This document shows positions 58,867 to 64,000 of a stretch of DNA of 64,000 nt, in pieces. Source of the DNA: Typhlomys cinereus (taxonomy: Eukaryota; Chordata; Mammalia; Rodentia; Platacanthomyidae); NCBI GenBank assembly GCA_023101885.1, contig JALPQD010000294.1, positions 2,531,501-2,595,500 of the forward strand, in the 5' to 3' direction. The translations under genes and the position numbers were made by a program. Each line of letters opens with the position of its first letter. The first letter of the stretch is position 1. The notes under the pieces were generated by a model, which was not told where the DNA came from, did no database searches, and was given only the letters and a program-made list of their open reading frames with translations.

Positions 58867-60059
58867 AGCTGAGCATTTTAAGACTGAGCATTCCAGGGTC
58901 AATAGTGGTATAAAATTCACTCATGTGATAGGTGTGGTTATCCTCAAATGTCAATATTGTCCATATTTCTTTGACACATTCTAACTTTTCTTCATAGCAA
59001 TCTTTTTAAGCAACTATCTGTCCATCCATTCATCCATCATCTATACCTACTTTAAAATCTTCAAACTTCTTTAAATTTCCACATTTGTGCAAACATTCTT
59101 AGTAGCAGAAGAAATTCTGAATTGAGCATTGCATTCAGTTGCCATCTGTTTGATCAAATTCAATTTGTTATAGGTTCTTAGTCTGTGTTTTCATAATATC
59201 AGTGTCTTTAAATATTGGAGATATAATATTGTGAACTGTCATTCAATTTAGGAATGTATCATGCCTCTTGCTGAATAAATTTAAGTTATTGACTTCTGAG
59301 TTCTGTACCTTAGAAACTATGCCAGGTTCTCCTCAGTACAAACAGGCATGGGATATCAATTTGCCCTATTACTGAGATCTCATTTTCTGACTTCTTCACT
59401 ATAAAGCTTCTATTTCTCCTTCACAGTGGACAAGTATTATAAAACTGCATAGGCATCTGGTCACCCAAATTTTCACTTGTACCTCTTCACATTCAAAATT
59501 AATGCTGAAATTTCCAAAGACTAATTTCCTAATTGCATCATGCCTTCTACATTTATTGCTTGAGTATCTAATATCAGGAAGATTTGTTTTCCTTTGGCTT
59601 TATTTATTTGTATCAATGTTAGGATAAGGTTTCTTATTGTTTCAACAGATTGCAATGTGTTGCCATTATCAATTTGATGCCCAGACTGCCAACTGGCCAG
59701 CAAGAGCTTTGTGGCTTTGGCTCCCATTCCTGTTGAGCTCTTCTTTATTTCCTGGCACCGCATTGTCTCAGGTTTCTCTTGTACCTTTTGCAGCTCCCTT
59801 CTTGGAGCCATTCATCAACATAGAGTCATGAACCATAATGAGTATATGAAAAGGTCACAGGTATAACTATGACTAACACAAACTAGAACTATGCTAGGGA
59901 TGTTAGGTAATATTCTTAATTGATTTCTATGTGCCCTTCCACACTTCTATGACCTTTAAGTGGAGTTCATCCTCTTAACTGGGAAATTTGAGATTATCCT
60001 ACATATGGAGATAAAGTGGTCACCTCTAGTAGTTTGTATGCACAGTTAGGAGAACCAAA
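58867..60059. other. Unassigned non-coding DNA
   Basis: The 96-codon minus frame (59811-59521) has mixed composition without obvious low complexity. I do not recognise it, and no flanking exon or promoter signal supports it. Confidence 0.4.
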
Positions 60060-60305
60060 TATTGCTTTCAGTCTGGGACCCATCAGTCCAGGGAAGACAC
60101 ACTGTTCCTCAGGTAAACCCTCCTTAGCCCACCCCCAGTCCACAGGTCACCAGCTCATTCCAGCTCCTCTAATCAGCCAGCAGGAATTGCACCAGTTTTC
60201 TCTGGGCTAGGGAAGGACCCTAGGCCATACACCAGGTCCCAGGTGAACTGCACCACAACTAGAACCTCTGCCCTTTCCATCCAGGACCACAGTCCAGGGA
60301 TTTCT
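60060..60305 (+). promoter_or_regulatory. L1 5' UTR monomer-like unit (diverged)
   Basis: CTCAGGTAAACCCTCC, TTAGCCCACCCCCAGTCC, CCAGCTCCTCTAATCAGCCA and ACCACAGTCCAGGGA line up with the reverse complement of the 181-bp monomers at 25641-25959. The phrase CAGTCCAGGGA recurs about 205 bp apart, so roughly one unit is present. Confidence 0.68.
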
Positions 60306-60353
60306 TTTTTTTTTAATTTTTTTATTTATTTATTCAATTGTGTGTGTGCATGC

Positions 60354-60397
<44 letters not shown>

Positions 60398-60622
60398 ATG
60401 TATGTGTGTATAGAACCACGGGCGAATTCGGGACCCACCATGGACCACCTCCACCTGGTCCCTGTTTACTCTGCCCTGGGATTCACAGGCTCCGCCCTAC
60501 CAGGACCAGAAACGTAGGCCGCCTGCTTCCGCTGGCATCTATATGTGGGGTCTAGGATCTGAACTCAGAACCTTCCACCTGTAAGGCAGAGCCTTAACCC
60601 CTGAGAGACCTCTTCAGGCCTT
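60306..60622 (-). mobile_element. tRNA-derived SINE (type A) inside L1 5' UTR
   Basis: T-rich antisense tail with (TG)n at about 60357-60385, then TGGACCACCTCCACCTGGTC, GGATCTGAACTCAGAACC (B box) and CCTTAACCCCTGAGAGACC (A box). Closest in sequence to the SINE at 19178-19458. No clear target duplication found. Confidence 0.87.
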
Positions 60623-61035
60623 GCTCCTCAGATTTCAACAAAGTCCAAAGAAAACCCAAGCAAAGCTCTAGAGGACAAATGCCATACATCTGAAGTCCTT
60701 TAAAATCATCCTATCACATGGGAGAGATTCTTCATACCCATCTCAAAGATAAGTAAACCCCTCTTTACCATCCTGTTCCTTTCAATTTTTAGTCACTGAA
60801 GTTTAACATTTCCATATAGCCACCCCAAAAATATATACAACTGCAGGGACTATACCATTCACCCTCACGTATCACCAAAGTACTAAATTGTAAAAGTGCA
60901 CTACCATATTAATCTTCACTCCCAGTTCACTAAACCTGACTTAATTGATGTATTAACAGTCTAATAGCCTCATCTAGTTAATAACAATAACAACAGACAA
61001 GCATACCCAACTAGTAATAATTGCTCAAGAGTAGT
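60623..61035 (+). other. L1 5' UTR non-monomeric part
   Basis: AT-rich sequence between the monomer region and ORF1. It ends where AATTCAGTTCAGTCAAAAAC begins, which the 19.6-26 kb L1 also has directly after its monomers. No ORF or repeat recognised. Confidence 0.6.
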
Positions 61036-61105
61036 AATACCAACTAATTCAGTTCAGTCAAAAACACACAGAAACTGAAAGAATGTCTTAAGAGATAAAA
61101 CAACA

Positions 61106-62053
61106 ATGCCCAGATCTGAGCACAAATCCATGAGAAACAAAACCCAAGAAAACAAATCTCCTACCAAAAGAATTAACCTCATAATGACAGATTCCAACCA
61201 GAGCAAATTCACAGAAAATAGTGAAGAAAGCCAGACCCAAGAGAACAACTTTCAAAGCACAATCAGTTCAACCACTTTGAACAGAAAGACAGCAAATACT
61301 TGGAAGAGATGAGAAAAGCAGTTCAAGAAACAAAAATAGGCATAGAACTGTTCAAACAATCTCAAGCAGAGTTTAAAACTGAACTAAAAGACAAGTTATC
61401 TTCAACCCAGAACTCAACAGAGAGTCTTATCACAGAACTAATGAAACAGAAAATAGAATTTCAGATCTTGAAGACAAAGTGGAAGAACTAACCAGCTCAA
61501 TGGAAGAGGTTGTTAAAGCCAAAAAGATACTTGAGAGGAATATTCAAGAGTTATGGGACACCCTGAAGAAGCCTAACATGTGCATTCATGGAATACCAGA
61601 ACAAGAATCCCAAAATATCACACCTGAGAAATTTTTCAAAATTATCATAAAGGAGAACTTTCCTGATCTAAAGAAAGAGAGGCCCTTCCAAATACAAGAG
61701 ACATTCCACACCCCAAACAGATATGATCAAAATAGAAACTCACAAGGTCATATAATAGTCAAAACACTCCACATTCAAGACAAAGAAAAGGTGCTGAGAG
61801 CTTCAAGAGAAAAAAACAAGTCACTTTTAAAGGTAAATTTATTAAAATAACAAATGACTTCTCAATGGAAACAATAAAAGCAAGAAGAGCTTGGAGAGAC
61901 TGTACTTCAAGTATTGAATGAGCAAAAATGTCATCCCAGACTGATATACCCCGCAAAACTATCTGTCATGATCAAGGGGAAAAAAAAGTTTTCCAGCACA
62001 AAGACGACTTGAAGGCTTATATGTTTACCAAATCAGGCCTCAAAAAATGCTAG
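61106..62053 (+). pseudogene. L1 ORF1 pseudogene (RNA-binding chaperone)
   Basis: Start ATG at 61106 (codons M-P-R-S-E-H-K), the same position in the family as 25567. The coding sequence then needs three frames: 61106-61312 (N-terminal Q/E/N-rich region), 61300-61491 (coiled coil with E, K, Q, L repeats) and 61479-61850 (RRM-like part with I-H-G-I-P-E-Q-E-S-Q and E-N-F-P-D-L-K-K). The C-terminal domain follows to the stop at 62051-62053, with F-S-M-E-T-I-K-A-R-R-A-W near 61858-61893 and later breaks. About 315 codons if unbroken, close to usual ORF1 length. Not functional. Confidence 0.88.
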
Positions 62054-62173
62054 AAAAAAAAACTCAAACTTGAAGAAAAGAACAAACATAACTTGGAGGA
62101 TAGAAGGGAAGTATAATACCACCAAAACCTAAAAGTCAAATTATACACTTATGAAAGCCACTAAACATAAACA

Positions 62174-64000
62174 GTGTCTGGAATTAAAAGTAATTTCTTC
62201 ATTATAACACTAAATGTCAATGGTATTAACTCACCAATCAAAAGACACAGATTACAAACTTGGATTAGAAATCACAACCCATCAATCTGCTGCCTTCAGG
62301 AAACTCATCTCACCACAAAAGATAGGCACATACTAAAAATAAAAGGCTGGTCCAAAATTCTGAAAGGTAATGGAACCAGGAAACAAGCAGGGGCAGCTAT
62401 TATGCTATTGGACAAAGAGGACTTCAAGCCAAAAAAAAATTATAAGAGACACAGATGGATACTATATTTCAGTCACAATTCACCAGGAAGACTTCACAAT
62501 ACTGAACATATATGCACCTGATACCAGCCCCTCCACATTCATTAAGCAAACGCTACACCATCTAAAGCAAGAAATCAACCCTCAAATGATAATTCTTGGG
62601 GATTTCAATATCGCCCTCTCAACATGGGATATATCAACAAGTCAAAAACTTAACAGAGACACATTGGAACTTAATCAAACTCTTACTGAAATGGACCTTA
62701 CAGATCTCTATCGAACTTTTCATACACACACCAAAGAATACACAATTTTCTCAGCAGCACATGGAATTTTCTCTAAAATAGACCACATATTGGGCCGCAA
62801 AACTAATCTCCACATATACAGGAAAGTTGAATTTCTAGCCTGTACCCTATCAGACCTACCATGGTCTAAAGCTTGACATACACAACACAACAAACAGCAG
62901 AAAATACACTAACACCTGGAAACTAAACATTATGATGCTGAATGAGAACTGGTTTCAGGAAGAAATCATAAAGGAAATTCAAGATTTCCTTGAACCGCAC
63001 GATAATGAAAATACAACTTATCAAAATCTTTGGGACACAATAAAAACTATGGTAAGTTCATAGCTCTTAAGCTTACATCAAAAAAATAGAAACATCACAA
63101 ATAAATAACAATGCAGCTAAAAGCTTTAAAGACACTAGAGCAATCTGATCCCAAAAGTAGTAGAAGAGAAGAGATTAGTAAAATCAGGGGAGAAATATCT
63201 GCAATTGAGATAAGGAAAACAATACAGAGAATCAAGCAGTCAAAAGCTGGTTCTTTGAAAAAATCAATAAGATTGATAAACCACTAGCTAAATTAACAAA
63301 AAACAAGAGAGAGAAAACCCAAATTAACAAAATTAGAAATGAAAATGGAGTTGTCACTACTGATACCCAAGAAATTCAGAGAATTATAAGGTCATATTTC
63401 AGAAACTTATACTCTGTGAAATTTGATACCACAAAAGAAATAGATGAATTCCTAAATAACCACAACTTACCTAAATTGAATCAGGAAGTTTTGAATCATT
63501 TAAATAGTCCTATAACATATAAGGAAATCAATGAAGTAATCGCCAGTCTTCCCACCAAAAAATGTCCTAGACCAGATGGATTCAGCACAGAGTTCTACAG
63601 ACATTTAAGGAGTTAATAACACCAATACTCCTTAAACTGTTCCATCAAATAGTGAAGGAAGGAACACAAACAAGTTCTTCTTTGAAGCTAATATCATCTT
63701 AATTCCAAAACCTAATAAAGATACACTTAAAAATTAAACTATAAGCCAATCTCTTTGATGAACACAGATGCAAAAATTCTCAGCAAAGTCTTAGCCAATC
63801 AGATTCAAAAACATATCAAAAAGATTATCCATGGGGATCAAATAGGCTTTATCTCAGGCACACAAGTTTGGTTAAACATATGCAAATCAATAAATGTAAT
63901 TCACCATATAAACCAGTCCAAAATCCAGTTGATACTCTCAATAAATGCAGAAAACGCTTTTGACAAGATTCAACAGCCTTTTATGATCAAAACCCTGGAG
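62174..64000 (+). pseudogene. L1 ORF2 pseudogene, 5' part (endonuclease, start of RT)
   Basis: Homologue of 20378-23959. The expected ATG reads GTG at 62174 (next codons S-G-I-K), so the start codon itself is lost. The endonuclease has T-L-N-V-N-G-I-N, the Q-E-T-H motif near 62300, and G-D-F-N near 62599. A frame break falls near the A run at about 62431-62440. A second falls in the S-D-H motif, which reads S-D-L at about 62850. The region before the reverse transcriptase (63416-63616) keeps L-N-S-P-I-T-Y and P-T-K-K-C-P, then breaks again. The rest lies outside the window. Not functional. Confidence 0.9.

Larger units (their letters stand above)
60060..64000 (+). mobile_element. L1 LINE with 5' UTR, ORF1, part of ORF2; runs off window
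   Basis: Plus-strand L1 of the same broad family as 19.6-26 kb. In order: diverged monomer-type 5' UTR (60060-60305), a SINE insertion (60306-60622), a non-monomeric stretch (60623-61035), ORF1 (61106-62053) and ORF2 from 62174. The 3' part lies beyond the window. It is more decayed than the other copy, with several frameshifts. The left boundary is approximate and no upstream target duplication could be assigned. Confidence 0.88.

Noticed and set aside
60306..60622. Target-site duplication for the SINE in the L1 5' UTR
   Set aside because: The two flanks (GGGATTTC on the left, TTGCTCCTCAG on the right) do not match well enough.
1..64000. CRISPR arrays, operons or bacterial systems
   Set aside because: Tandem repeats are microsatellites without unique spacers, and content is clearly mammalian retrotransposons.

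Overview
This window looks like non-coding mammalian nuclear DNA, most likely from a rodent. I see no intact host gene, exon series, rRNA, tRNA gene or CRISPR array. Nearly every recognisable sequence is a retrotransposon or a simple repeat. Rodent origin is supported by Lx-type L1 3' UTRs, MaLR/ORR1-like LTRs, B1- and ID-like SINE pieces, and many copies of a tRNA-derived SINE whose head resembles rodent B2/B3 elements. I cannot name the species. Old pan-mammalian repeats (L2, MIR, L1M/HAL1-like) form an ancient background.

Layout. 0-19 kb: an L1 3' end at the left edge, an MaLR LTR, an L2, several SINEs, inverted copies of a medium-reiterated repeat, a SINE/L1 chimeric insertion at 16.1-16.7 kb and a 490-bp polypurine tract at 18.6-19.1 kb. 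19.5-26.2 kb: a 6.4-kb full-length L1 on the minus strand, nested in a SINE and itself carrying a nested LTR. 26-44 kb: SINEs, Lx 3' UTRs, decayed L1s, microsatellites and unassigned AT-rich sequence. 44.7-49.8 kb: a 5'-truncated L1, a 200-bp direct duplication and an Lx element with an inverted 5' part. 50-60 kb: mostly unassigned DNA with MIR, SINE and L1M pieces. 60-64 kb: a plus-strand L1 with 5' UTR, ORF1 and the start of ORF2, running off the right edge.

The only protein-coding remnants recognised are L1 ORF1 (coiled coil, RNA-binding domain) and ORF2 (endonuclease, reverse transcriptase). All carry frameshifts, stops, insertions or deletions, so none looks able to make full-length protein. 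The most interesting content is structural: target-site duplications, nested insertions, twin-priming signatures, an inverted-duplication scar, a hexamer expansion inside ORF2 and a monomer-type L1 promoter shared by two copies. Family names are from memory of consensus features, without a database search.
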